Source: Pararhizobium sp. IMCC21322
Lineage (GTDB): Bacteria > Pseudomonadota > Alphaproteobacteria > Rhizobiales > GCA-2746425
NCBI RefSeq assembly: GCF_030758295.1
Contig: NZ_CP132335.1
Location: 3,572,412 to 3,636,411, forward strand
DNA length: 64,000 nucleotides
Direction: 5' to 3'
The translations under genes were made by a program, and so were the position numbers. Every line of letters begins with the position of its first letter. Within the stretch, counting starts at the first letter, position 1. The notes beneath the pieces are model-generated. The model saw only the letters and a program-made list of their open reading frames with translations, searched no databases and was not told the DNA's origin. Positions 8,210 to 21,500 of the stretch are shown in pieces.

Positions 8210-9373
8210 ATGGCGGCACGCATAATGGAAATTCTGATGACATTGTTAAACGCGTTCAACCGCAGCCGACATACTGCGCTCCTGTTACCAAAACTGCTTG
8301 TATCGACACTGTTTTTGTCGTTGCTGCTGCTGGGCAGTTGTTCGAACGGAACCGTTTTCACCCAGGATATTAAAGGTAGTGATCAACCCTCCGACGAAAC
8401 AGTTGGCGCAGGTTCAGTTCTGGTTGGTTTGTTGGCCTATTCCGCACCTATAAATCTGAGCGATGGCTCTGCGAACGCAGTCCAGTTGGCTGGTCGGCTG
8501 GCAGCCGAGCAATTATCTGGAGGGCCCGTTACACTGGTGGTTCGCCATTCGCAGGGGGATGCTGCATCTGTTCAAAAAGCTGCAACTGACTTCATTACAG
8601 CCGGGGTAGACGTGGTGATTGGGCCACAAAGTGGTGCGTCGGCCGTTGAGCTGGCGAAATTTCTGTCTTTGCAGGAGATACCTGTCCTGTCACTGGCTCA
8701 GGCCGCAAATCCCCAAATCGGTTTATATGCAGCCGGCATGAACTATCGCGAAGAAGCTATAGCGACAGTGGCCGAAATGCTCCGTCGCGGTTATAAGACC
8801 ATCTATATAATCGAAGCCGCTGCCTCTGTGTCGCAAGTCTATTCTCGCCAGCTGAATGAACAGGCAAAACGGGCGGGCTTAACAGTCAAGACGATTGTGT
8901 TTACATCCAACTCCGCGCTTCCGCAGACCGTTATTGCAGCGATATCCGCAGATATTTCCCCAACAACTGCCATTGCATTCGCCATCGGACCAAAGCGTGC
9001 AAATGACTTTCTGGCAATATTGACGCCGCCTGCCAATACAACAATCAATGTTGTCGGGAACAGCGGCTGGTCCATCCCAAGGTCAGGATTGGACCGGTTA
9101 CGCGGTGCCTGGTTTCCAACTTTTTCCGGACAACAATTGGCGAGCTTTATTCAGAAATTCCAGAAATCATTTAAAGCGGTTCCAACTCTGGAAAGCATCA
9201 TTGTTTATGACCTCGTGGTGCTGTCGGGTGCACTCCCGCAATTGGCCGGCGATGCTGCGTTTACCCCTGAAGTTTTGAAGAATGAGCAAGGATTTTCCGG
9301 GCAATCCGGAACCTTCGTCTTTACCCCCCTGGGGCGGGCCTCACGAGAATTCATCATCACAACAGTAAATTGA
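8210..9373 (+). CDS. Periplasmic-binding-protein-like lipoprotein (type I fold)
   Basis: The 387-residue product has a hydrophobic N-terminus ending in a lipobox (LLGSC, Cys44) with Ser at +2, which predicts an outer-membrane-sorted lipoprotein. The body matches the Peripla_BP_6/LppC-like fold: residues after about 65 show VGLLAYSAPINLSDG, then a DVVIGPQSGAS segment typical of leucine-binding-type receptors. No ABC importer genes are near. Instead it sits between the type I secretion genes and the giant adhesin, so a sensor or structural role at the cell surface is more likely than nutrient uptake. ATG 8210 immediately follows the previous stop; ATG 8225 is an alternative, and neither has a strong RBS. 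Confidence 0.72.
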   Translation: MAARIMEILMTLLNAFNRSRHTALLLPKLLVSTLFLSLLLLGSCSNGTVFTQDIKGSDQPSDETVGAGSVLVGLLAYSAPINLSDGSANAVQLAGRLAAEQLSGGPVTLVVRHSQGDAASVQKAATDFITAGVDVVIGPQSGASAVELAKFLSLQEIPVLSLAQAANPQIGLYAAGMNYREEAIATVAEMLRRGYKTIYIIEAAASVSQVYSRQLNEQAKRAGLTVKTIVFTSNSALPQTVIAAISADISPTTAIAFAIGPKRANDFLAILTPPANTTINVVGNSGWSIPRSGLDRLRGAWFPTFSGQQLASFIQKFQKSFKAVPTLESIIVYDLVVLSGALPQLAGDAAFTPEVLKNEQGFSGQSGTFVFTPLGRASREFIITTVN

Positions 9374-9402
9374 ATCTGCTCCAGCGCCAATATCCAATAA
9401 TT

Positions 9403-9418
9403 ACATAATATATTATGT
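9403..9418. promoter_or_regulatory. 16-bp perfect palindrome upstream of the giant adhesin
   Basis: ACATAATATATTATGT is a perfect inverted repeat about 140 bp before the adhesin start codon, in a 184-bp AT-rich gap that is the only sizeable spacer between lipoprotein and adhesin. It looks like an operator for a dimeric regulator; the nearby ribbon-helix-helix protein is one candidate. An AT-rich sequence can form such a palindrome by chance, so function is inferred only. Confidence 0.35.
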
Positions 9419-9557
9419 TTTTTTATTAGGGTTAATGAATCATCTTCGCAAAAGGCATAATATGAAATGCTTTTGATGGTTTGTAAATTTGCATCCGCTA
9501 GACCGCCCAACTATCCTTAACAACTGATTAACATTGTCGAGTTGTGTGGAGTTGCGT

Positions 9558-12500
9558 ATGGCCGTGAATAATGATTTAGAGGGTCAATCCTCTTCTGTTG
9601 ACGCCTTGAACGATGTTTCTGAAGCTGAATGGCAGATAGCTCAGGTTGAGCCTCAGACCGTCACCTCTGATGAGGCAGACGACGCACAGGACCCTGACAG
9701 TCAGTCGGCAAGCACGAATTCTGAAGCTGTCTCTGCTGACGACACGCCCCCGGCAATTGTCGAGTTTTCGATTGATGACGAGAATGCCGTACGTCTGCCT
9801 GCAGATGCGAATCTCGGCGATTTGCGCCTCAATGGCAACAATCTGGAATTGGTCCAGCCGGATGGCTCCATTTTTGTTATTCTGCAAGGCGCCATTCAGG
9901 GCCTGACTATCTATCTGGGAGACGTGCAACTCCCCTCGGAAACAGTTGCGGCCCTCTTCCAGGCCAACAACATACAACCTGCCGCTGGTCCCGATGTGGC
10001 CGCAGAACAACCCGCAGAGCAACCTTTGCCGGAAGGCCGCGGAGCCTATCAGGACAGCTCGCAAGGCTCAATTGGCGATGGCATTGGTATTACATCACTG
10101 TTGCCACCCACAGCACTTGCGTTTGTAGAACCGGAACAGGAAGAGCTGTTTGAAGGCATTCCGGAGGAAGAAAACGGCGATCCTACGGCTCCACTTTTGG
10201 AAGCAGGCGCTGGCGCATTTGTAGACGAGCAAGCACTTTTTGATGGGTCAAACCCCTCCAGCCCTCTGGAAAAGACGTCTGGGAATCTGGCAATTTCAAC
10301 GGGTCCCAATACCGTCAGCACCCTGTTTATCGATGGCGTTGACGTAACCAATGGCGGCACTGTCACAACAGGTACTTATGGCACGTTGGTGGTCACCGGC
10401 TCTCCGTCCACTGGGTATTCCTGGGAATATACTCTCGACGACAACACGACAGACCACCCTGATGACACATCTACCGGATCTTCAGAAGGCATCTCTGACG
10501 AATTCACCATCGTCCTGACAGCCAGTAACGGGCTTTCCACAAGTGACACGCTGCAAGTGGATGTGCTGGATGACGGGCCAACAGCCACTGCCGATACCGG
10601 CGCGGTCAATGAAGGCGCCCTTTTAACCGTTCTGGTCGGCGATGGTGTGCTCACCAATGATGAAGGCGGCGCTGATGGCCTGGCCTCCACCGCCATTCAA
10701 GGTGTCATATCAGCGGTAGGTGTCGATCCCACGGATGATGTCTCTGGCGGTGTTGGCGCTTCTATTCTTGGAGAACACGGCACACTCATTCTGGCAGCCG
10801 ATGGCTCTTATACCTATCAATCAACAGCCAATGCCATCACAGGCAATGAGACCGATGTCTTCGTCTATACAATCATTGATGGCGATGGTGATCTGTCGAC
10901 CACAACACTCACCATCAATCTCACTGATGGCACTGTGGTTGCCCCCGATGACGATGATGTCACGGTCTATGAATCCGGCATGGATACAGCACAAACGGCT
11001 CCTGATATTGCTGCAAGCAGTGTCACTGGCTCCATTCCAACTGATACAACCGAGACCGATGCCACCAATCAGCTCAATGCAAGTGGCGGATTTCCAGCCA
11101 TTACCTATGCCCTGCAGACCGGCGACAATGCCGTCACAGCAGGAACCTATGGCTCCATCCAGATCGCAACAAATGGCTCATATGTCTATACGCTGACAGC
11201 TCCCGTCACCTCAACGTCTGGTGATGATGGCAACAATACGGAAGTCGCCGAGAGCTTCACCTATGTGGCAACAGATGCAAACGGCAACACATCAACAGGA
11301 ACCATCACCGTCAATATCGTCGATGATGTGCCAACAGCCACTGCCGATACCGGCGCGGTCAATGAAGGCGCCCTTTTAACCGTTCTGGTCGGCGATGGTG
11401 TGCTCACCAATGATGAAGGCGGCGCTGATGGCCTGGCCTCCACCGCCATTCAAGGTGTCATATCAGCGGTAGGTGTCGATCCCACGGATGATGTCTCTGG
11501 CGGTGTTGGCGCTTCTATTCTTGGAGAACACGGCACACTCATTCTGGCAGCCGATGGCTCTTATACCTATCAATCAACAGCCAATGCCATCACAGGCAAT
11601 GAGACCGATGTCTTCGTCTATACAATCATTGATGGCGATGGTGATCTGTCGACCACAACACTCACCATCAATCTCACTGATGGCACTGTGGTTGCCCCCG
11701 ATGACGATGATGTCACGGTCTATGAATCCGGCATGGATACAGCACAAACGGCTCCTGATATTGCTGCAAGCAGTGTCACTGGCTCCATTCCAACTGATAC
11801 AACCGAGACCGATGCCACCAATCAGCTCAATGCAAGTGGCGGATTTCCAGCCATTACCTATGCCCTGCAGACCGGCGACAATGCCGTCACAGCAGGAACC
11901 TATGGCTCCATCCAGATCGCAACAAATGGCTCATATGTCTATACGCTGACAGCTCCCGTCACCTCAACGTCTGGTGATGATGGCAACAATACGGAAGTCG
12001 CCGAGAGCTTCACCTATGTGGCAACAGATGCAAACGGCAACACATCAACAGGAACCATCACCGTCAATATCGTCGATGATGTGCCAACAGCCACTGCCGA
12101 TACCGGCGCGGTCAATGAAGGCGCCCTTTTAACCGTTCTGGTCGGCGATGGTGTGCTCACCAATGATGAAGGCGGCGCTGATGGCCTGGCCTCCACCGCC
12201 ATTCAAGGTGTCATATCAGCGGTAGGTGTCGATCCCACGGATGATGTCTCTGGCGGTGTTGGCGCTTCTATTCTTGGAGAACACGGCACACTCATTCTGG
12301 CAGCCGATGGCTCTTATACCTATCAATCAACAGCCAATGCCATCACAGGCAATGAGACCGATGTCTTCGTCTATACAATCATTGATGGCGATGGTGATCT
12401 GTCGACCACAACACTCACCATCAATCTCACTGATGGCACTGTGGTTGCCCCCGATGACGATGATGTCACGGTCTATGAATCCGGCATGGATACAGCACAA

Positions 12501-15500
12501 ACGGCTCCTGATATTGCTGCAAGCAGTGTCACTGGCTCCATTCCAACTGATACAACCGAGACCGATGCCACCAATCAGCTCAATGCAAGTGGCGGATTTC
12601 CAGCCATTACCTATGCCCTGCAGACCGGCGACAATGCCGTCACAGCAGGAACCTATGGCTCCATCCAGATCGCAACAAATGGCTCATATGTCTATACGCT
12701 GACAGCTCCCGTCACCTCAACGTCTGGTGATGATGGCAACAATACGGAAGTCGCCGAGAGCTTCACCTATGTGGCAACAGATGCAAACGGCAACACATCA
12801 ACAGGAACCATCACCGTCAATATCGTCGATGATGTGCCAACAGCCACTGCCGATACCGGCGCGGTCAATGAAGGCGCCCTTTTAACCGTTCTGGTCGGCG
12901 ATGGTGTGCTCACCAATGATGAAGGCGGCGCTGATGGCCTGGCCTCCACCGCCATTCAAGGTGTCATATCAGCGGTAGGTGTCGATCCCACGGATGATGT
13001 CTCTGGCGGTGTTGGCGCTTCTATTCTTGGAGAACACGGCACACTCATTCTGGCAGCCGATGGCTCTTATACCTATCAATCAACAGCCAATGCCATCACA
13101 GGCAATGAGACCGATGTCTTCGTCTATACAATCATTGATGGCGATGGTGATCTGTCGACCACAACACTCACCATCAATCTCACTGATGGCACTGTGGTTG
13201 CCCCCGATGACGATGATGTCACGGTCTATGAATCCGGCATGGATACAGCACAAACGGCTCCTGATATTGCTGCAAGCAGTGTCACTGGCTCCATTCCAAC
13301 TGATACAACCGAGACCGATGCCACCAATCAGCTCAATGCAAGTGGCGGATTTCCAGCCATTACCTATGCCCTGCAGACCGGCGACAATGCCGTCACAGCA
13401 GGAACCTATGGCTCCATCCAGATCGCAACAAATGGCTCATATGTCTATACGCTGACAGCTCCCGTCACCTCAACGTCTGGTGATGATGGCAACAATACGG
13501 AAGTCGCCGAGAGCTTCACCTATGTGGCAACAGATGCAAACGGCAACACATCAACAGGAACCATCACCGTCAATATCGTCGATGATGTGCCAACAGCCAC
13601 TGCCGATACCGGCGCGGTCAATGAAGGCGCCCTTTTAACCGTTCTGGTCGGCGATGGTGTGCTCACCAATGATGAAGGCGGCGCTGATGGCCTGGCCTCC
13701 ACCGCCATTCAAGGTGTCATATCAGCGGTAGGTGTCGATCCCACGGATGATGTCTCTGGCGGTGTTGGCGCTTCTATTCTTGGAGAACACGGCACACTCA
13801 TTCTGGCAGCCGATGGCTCTTATACCTATCAATCAACAGCCAATGCCATCACAGGCAATGAGACCGATGTCTTCGTCTATACAATCATTGATGGCGATGG
13901 TGATCTGTCGACCACAACACTCACCATCAATCTCACTGATGGCACTGTGGTTGCCCCCGATGACGATGATGTCACGGTCTATGAATCCGGCATGGATACA
14001 GCACAAACGGCTCCTGATATTGCTGCAAGCAGTGTCACTGGCTCCATTCCAACTGATACAACCGAGACCGATGCCACCAATCAGCTCAATGCAAGTGGCG
14101 GATTTCCAGCCATTACCTATGCCCTGCAGACCGGCGACAATGCCGTCACAGCAGGAACCTATGGCTCCATCCAGATCGCAACAAATGGCTCATATGTCTA
14201 TACGCTGACAGCTCCCGTCACCTCAACGTCTGGTGATGATGGCAACAATACGGAAGTCGCCGAGAGCTTCACCTATGTGGCAACAGATGCAAACGGCAAC
14301 ACATCAACAGGAACCATCACCGTCAATATCGTCGATGATGTGCCAACAGCCACTGCCGATACCGGCGCGGTCAATGAAGGCGCCCTTTTAACCGTTCTGG
14401 TCGGCGATGGTGTGCTCACCAATGATGAAGGCGGCGCTGATGGCCTGGCCTCCACCGCCATTCAAGGTGTCATATCAGCGGTAGGTGTCGATCCCACGGA
14501 TGATGTCTCTGGCGGTGTTGGCGCTTCTATTCTTGGAGAACACGGCACACTCATTCTGGCAGCCGATGGCTCTTATACCTATCAATCAACAGCCAATGCC
14601 ATCACAGGCAATGAGACCGATGTCTTCGTCTATACAATCATTGATGGCGATGGTGATCTGTCGACCACAACACTCACCATCAATCTCACTGATGGCACTG
14701 TGGTTGCCCCCGATGACGATGATGTCACGGTCTATGAATCCGGCATGGATACAGCACAAACGGCTCCTGATATTGCTGCAAGCAGTGTCACTGGCTCCAT
14801 TCCAACTGATACAACCGAGACCGATGCCACCAATCAGCTCAATGCAAGTGGCGGATTTCCAGCCATTACCTATGCCCTGCAGACCGGCGACAATGCCGTC
14901 ACAGCAGGAACCTATGGCTCCATCCAGATCGCAACAAATGGCTCATATGTCTATACGCTGACAGCTCCCGTCACCTCAACGTCTGGTGATGATGGCAACA
15001 ATACGGAAGTCGCCGAGAGCTTCACCTATGTGGCAACAGATGCAAACGGCAACACATCAACAGGAACCATCACCGTCAATATCGTCGATGATGTGCCAAC
15101 AGCCACTGCCGATACCGGCGCGGTCAATGAAGGCGCCCTTTTAACCGTTCTGGTCGGCGATGGTGTGCTCACCAATGATGAAGGCGGCGCTGATGGCCTG
15201 GCCTCCACCGCCATTCAAGGTGTCATATCAGCGGTAGGTGTCGATCCCACGGATGATGTCTCTGGCGGTGTTGGCGCTTCTATTCTTGGAGAACACGGCA
15301 CACTCATTCTGGCAGCCGATGGCTCTTATACCTATCAATCAACAGCCAATGCCATCACAGGCAATGAGACCGATGTCTTCGTCTATACAATCATTGATGG
15401 CGATGGTGATCTGTCGACCACAACACTCACCATCAATCTCACTGATGGCACTGTGGTTGCCCCCGATGACGATGATGTCACGGTCTATGAATCCGGCATG

Positions 15501-18500
15501 GATACAGCACAAACGGCTCCTGATATTGCTGCAAGCAGTGTCACTGGCTCCATTCCAACTGATACAACCGAGACCGATGCCACCAATCAGCTCAATGCAA
15601 GTGGCGGATTTCCAGCCATTACCTATGCCCTGCAGACCGGCGACAATGCCGTCACAGCAGGAACCTATGGCTCCATCCAGATCGCAACAAATGGCTCATA
15701 TGTCTATACGCTGACAGCTCCCGTCACCTCAACGTCTGGTGATGATGGCAACAATACGGAAGTCGCCGAGAGCTTCACCTATGTGGCAACAGATGCAAAC
15801 GGCAACACATCAACAGGAACCATCACCGTCAATATCGTCGATGATGTGCCAACAGCCACTGCCGATACCGGCGCGGTCAATGAAGGCGCCCTTTTAACCG
15901 TTCTGGTCGGCGATGGTGTGCTCACCAATGATGAAGGCGGCGCTGATGGCCTGGCCTCCACCGCCATTCAAGGTGTCATATCAGCGGTAGGTGTCGATCC
16001 CACGGATGATGTCTCTGGCGGTGTTGGCGCTTCTATTCTTGGAGAACACGGCACACTCATTCTGGCAGCCGATGGCTCTTATACCTATCAATCAACAGCC
16101 AATGCCATCACAGGCAATGAGACCGATGTCTTCGTCTATACAATCATTGATGGCGATGGTGATCTGTCGACCACAACACTCACCATCAATCTCACTGATG
16201 GCACTGTGGTTGCCCCCGATGACGATGATGTCACGGTCTATGAATCCGGCATGGATACAGCACAAACGGCTCCTGATATTGCTGCAAGCAGTGTCACTGG
16301 CTCCATTCCAACTGATACAACCGAGACCGATGCCACCAATCAGCTCAATGCAAGTGGCGGATTTCCAGCCATTACCTATGCCCTGCAGACCGGCGACAAT
16401 GCCGTCACAGCAGGAACCTATGGCTCCATCCAGATCGCAACAAATGGCTCATATGTCTATACGCTGACAGCTCCCGTCACCTCAACGTCTGGTGATGATG
16501 GCAACAATACGGAAGTCGCCGAGAGCTTCACCTATGTGGCAACAGATGCAAACGGCAACACATCAACAGGAACCATCACCGTCAATATCGTCGATGATGT
16601 GCCAACAGCCACTGCCGATACCGGCGCGGTCAATGAAGGCGCCCTTTTAACCGTTCTGGTCGGCGATGGTGTGCTCACCAATGATGAAGGCGGCGCTGAT
16701 GGCCTGGCCTCCACCGCCATTCAAGGTGTCATATCAGCGGTAGGTGTCGATCCCACGGATGATGTCTCTGGCGGTGTTGGCGCTTCTATTCTTGGAGAAC
16801 ACGGCACACTCATTCTGGCAGCCGATGGCTCTTATACCTATCAATCAACAGCCAATGCCATCACAGGCAATGAGACCGATGTCTTCGTCTATACAATCAT
16901 TGATGGCGATGGTGATCTGTCGACCACAACACTCACCATCAATCTCACTGATGGCACTGTGGTTGCCCCCGATGACGATGATGTCACGGTCTATGAATCC
17001 GGCATGGATACAGCACAAACGGCTCCTGATATTGCTGCAAGCAGTGTCACTGGCTCCATTCCAACTGATACAACCGAGACCGATGCCACCAATCAGCTCA
17101 ATGCAAGTGGCGGATTTCCAGCCATTACCTATGCCCTGCAGACCGGCGACAATGCCGTCACAGCAGGAACCTATGGCTCCATCCAGATCGCAACAAATGG
17201 CTCATATGTCTATACGCTGACAGCTCCCGTCACCTCAACGTCTGGTGATGATGGCAACAATACGGAAGTCGCCGAGAGCTTCACCTATGTGGCAACAGAT
17301 GCAAACGGCAACACATCAACAGGAACCATCACCGTCAATATCGTCGATGATGTGCCAACAGCCACTGCCGATACCGGCGCGGTCAATGAAGGCGCCCTTT
17401 TAACCGTTCTGGTCGGCGATGGTGTGCTCACCAATGATGAAGGCGGCGCTGATGGCCTGGCCTCCACCGCCATTCAAGGTGTCATATCAGCGGTAGGTGT
17501 CGATCCCACGGATGATGTCTCTGGCGGTGTTGGCGCTTCTATTCTTGGAGAACACGGCACACTCATTCTGGCAGCCGATGGCTCTTATACCTATCAATCA
17601 ACAGCCAATGCCATCACAGGCAATGAGACCGATGTCTTCGTCTATACAATCATTGATGGCGATGGTGATCTGTCGACCACAACACTCACCATCAATCTCA
17701 CTGATGGCACTGTGGTTGCCCCCGATGACGATGATGTCACGGTCTATGAATCCGGCATGGATACAGCACAAACGGCTCCTGATATTGCTGCAAGCAGTGT
17801 CACTGGCTCCATTCCAACTGATACAACCGAGACCGATGCCACCAATCAGCTCAATGCAAGTGGCGGATTTCCAGCCATTACCTATGCCCTGCAGACCGGC
17901 GACAATGCCGTCACAGCAGGAACCTATGGCTCCATCCAGATCGCAACAAATGGCTCATATGTCTATACGCTGACAGCTCCCGTCACCTCAACGTCTGGTG
18001 ATGATGGCAACAATACGGAAGTCGCCGAGAGCTTCACCTATGTGGCAACAGATGCAAACGGCAACACATCAACAGGAACCATCACCGTCAATATCGTCGA
18101 TGATGTGCCAACAGCCACTGCCGATACCGGCGCGGTCAATGAAGGCGCCCTTTTAACCGTTCTGGTCGGCGATGGTGTGCTCACCAATGATGAAGGCGGC
18201 GCTGATGGCCTGGCCTCCACCGCCATTCAAGGTGTCATATCAGCGGTAGGTGTCGATCCCACGGATGATGTCTCTGGCGGTGTTGGCGCTTCTATTCTTG
18301 GAGAACACGGCACACTCATTCTGGCAGCCGATGGCTCTTATACCTATCAATCAACAGCCAATGCCATCACAGGCAATGAGACCGATGTCTTCGTCTATAC
18401 AATCATTGATGGCGATGGTGATCTGTCGACCACAACACTCACCATCAATCTCACTGATGGCACTGTGGTTGCCCCCGATGACGATGATGTCACGGTCTAT

Positions 18501-21500
18501 GAATCCGGCATGGATACAGCACAAACGGCTCCTGATATTGCTGCAAGCAGTGTCACTGGCTCCATTCCAACTGATACAACCGAGACCGATGCCACCAATC
18601 AGCTCAATGCAAGTGGCGGATTTCCAGCCATTACCTATGCCCTGCAGACCGGCGACAATGCCGTCACAGCAGGAACCTATGGCTCCATCCAGATCGCAAC
18701 AAATGGCTCATATGTCTATACGCTGACAGCTCCCGTCACCTCAACGTCTGGTGATGATGGCAACAATACGGAAGTCGCCGAGAGCTTCACCTATGTGGCA
18801 ACAGATGCAAACGGCAACACATCAACAGGAACCATCACCGTCAATATCGTCGATGATGTGCCAACAGCCACTGCCGATACCGGCGCGGTCAATGAAGGCG
18901 CCCTTTTAACCGTTCTGGTCGGCGATGGTGTGCTCACCAATGATGAAGGCGGCGCTGATGGCCTGGCCTCCACCGCCATTCAAGGTGTCATATCAGCGGT
19001 AGGTGTCGATCCCACGGATGATGTCTCTGGCGGTGTTGGCGCTTCTATTCTTGGAGAACACGGCACACTCATTCTGGCAGCCGATGGCTCTTATACCTAT
19101 CAATCAACAGCCAATGCCATCACAGGCAATGAGACCGATGTCTTCGTCTATACAATCATTGATGGCGATGGTGATCTGTCGACCACAACACTCACCATCA
19201 ATCTCACTGATGGCACTGTGGTTGCCCCCGATGACGATGATGTCACGGTCTATGAATCCGGCATGGATACAGCACAAACGGCTCCTGATATTGCTGCAAG
19301 CAGTGTCACTGGCTCCATTCCAACTGATACAACCGAGACCGATGCCACCAATCAGCTCAATGCAAGTGGCGGATTTCCAGCCATTACCTATGCCCTGCAG
19401 ACCGGCGACAATGCCGTCACAGCAGGAACCTATGGCTCCATCCAGATCGCAACAAATGGCTCATATGTCTATACGCTGACAGCTCCCGTCACCTCAACGT
19501 CTGGTGATGATGGCAACAATACGGAAGTCGCCGAGAGCTTCACCTATGTGGCAACAGATGCAAACGGCAACACATCAACAGGAACCATCACCGTCAATAT
19601 CGTCGATGATGTGCCAACAGCCACTGCCGATACCGGCGCGGTCAATGAAGGCGCCCTTTTAACCGTTCTGGTCGGCGATGGTGTGCTCACCAATGATGAA
19701 GGCGGCGCTGATGGCCTGGCCTCCACCGCCATTCAAGGTGTCATATCAGCGGTAGGTGTCGATCCCACGGATGATGTCTCTGGCGGTGTTGGCGCTTCTA
19801 TTCTTGGAGAACACGGCACACTCATTCTGGCAGCCGATGGCTCTTATACCTATCAATCAACAGCCAATGCCATCACAGGCAATGAGACCGATGTCTTCGT
19901 CTATACAATCATTGATGGCGATGGTGATCTGTCGACCACAACACTCACCATCAATCTCACTGATGGCACTGTGGTTGCCCCCGATGACGATGATGTCACG
20001 GTCTATGAATCCGGCATGGATACAGCACAAACGGCTCCTGATATTGCTGCAAGCAGTGTCACTGGCTCCATTCCAACTGATACAACCGAGACCGATGCCA
20101 CCAATCAGCTCAATGCAAGTGGCGGATTTCCAGCCATTACCTATGCCCTGCAGACCGGCGACAATGCCGTCACAGCAGGAACCTATGGCTCCATCCAGAT
20201 CGCAACAAATGGCTCATATGTCTATACGCTGACAGCTCCCGTCACCTCAACGTCTGGTGATGATGGCAACAATACGGAAGTCGCCGAGAGCTTCACCTAT
20301 GTGGCAACAGATGCAAACGGCAACACATCAACAGGAACCATCACCGTCAATATCGTCGATGATGTGCCAACAGCCACTGCCGATACCGGCGCGGTCAATG
20401 AAGGCGCCCTTTTAACCGTTCTGGTCGGCGATGGTGTGCTCACCAATGATGAAGGCGGCGCTGATGGCCTGGCCTCCACCGCCATTCAAGGTGTCATATC
20501 AGCGGTAGGTGTCGATCCCACGGATGATGTCTCTGGCGGTGTTGGCGCTTCTATTCTTGGAGAACACGGCACACTCATTCTGGCAGCCGATGGCTCTTAT
20601 ACCTATCAATCAACAGCCAATGCCATCACAGGCAATGAGACCGATGTCTTCGTCTATACAATCATTGATGGCGATGGTGATCTGTCGACCACAACACTCA
20701 CCATCAATCTCACTGATGGCACTGTGGTTGCCCCCGATGACGATGATGTCACGGTCTATGAATCCGGCATGGATACAGCACAAACGGCTCCTGATATTGC
20801 TGCAAGCAGTGTCACTGGCTCCATTCCAACTGATACAACCGAGACCGATGCCACCAATCAGCTCAATGCAAGTGGCGGATTTCCAGCCATTACCTATGCC
20901 CTGCAGACCGGCGACAATGCCGTCACAGCAGGAACCTATGGCTCCATCCAGATCGCAACAAATGGCTCATATGTCTATACGCTGACAGCTCCCGTCACCT
21001 CAACGTCTGGTGATGATGGCAACAATACGGAAGTCGCCGAGAGCTTCACCTATGTGGCAACAGATGCAAACGGCAACACATCAACAGGAACCATCACCGT
21101 CAATATCGTCGATGATGTGCCAACAGCCACTGCCGATACCGGCGCGGTCAATGAAGGCGCCCTTTTAACCGTTCTGGTCGGCGATGGTGTGCTCACCAAT
21201 GATGAAGGCGGCGCTGATGGCCTGGCCTCCACCGCCATTCAAGGTGTCATATCAGCGGTAGGTGTCGATCCCACGGATGATGTCTCTGGCGGTGTTGGCG
21301 CTTCTATTCTTGGAGAACACGGCACACTCATTCTGGCAGCCGATGGCTCTTATACCTATCAATCAACAGCCAATGCCATCACAGGCAATGAGACCGATGT
21401 CTTCGTCTATACAATCATTGATGGCGATGGTGATCTGTCGACCACAACACTCACCATCAATCTCACTGATGGCACTGTGGTTGCCCCCGATGACGATGAT

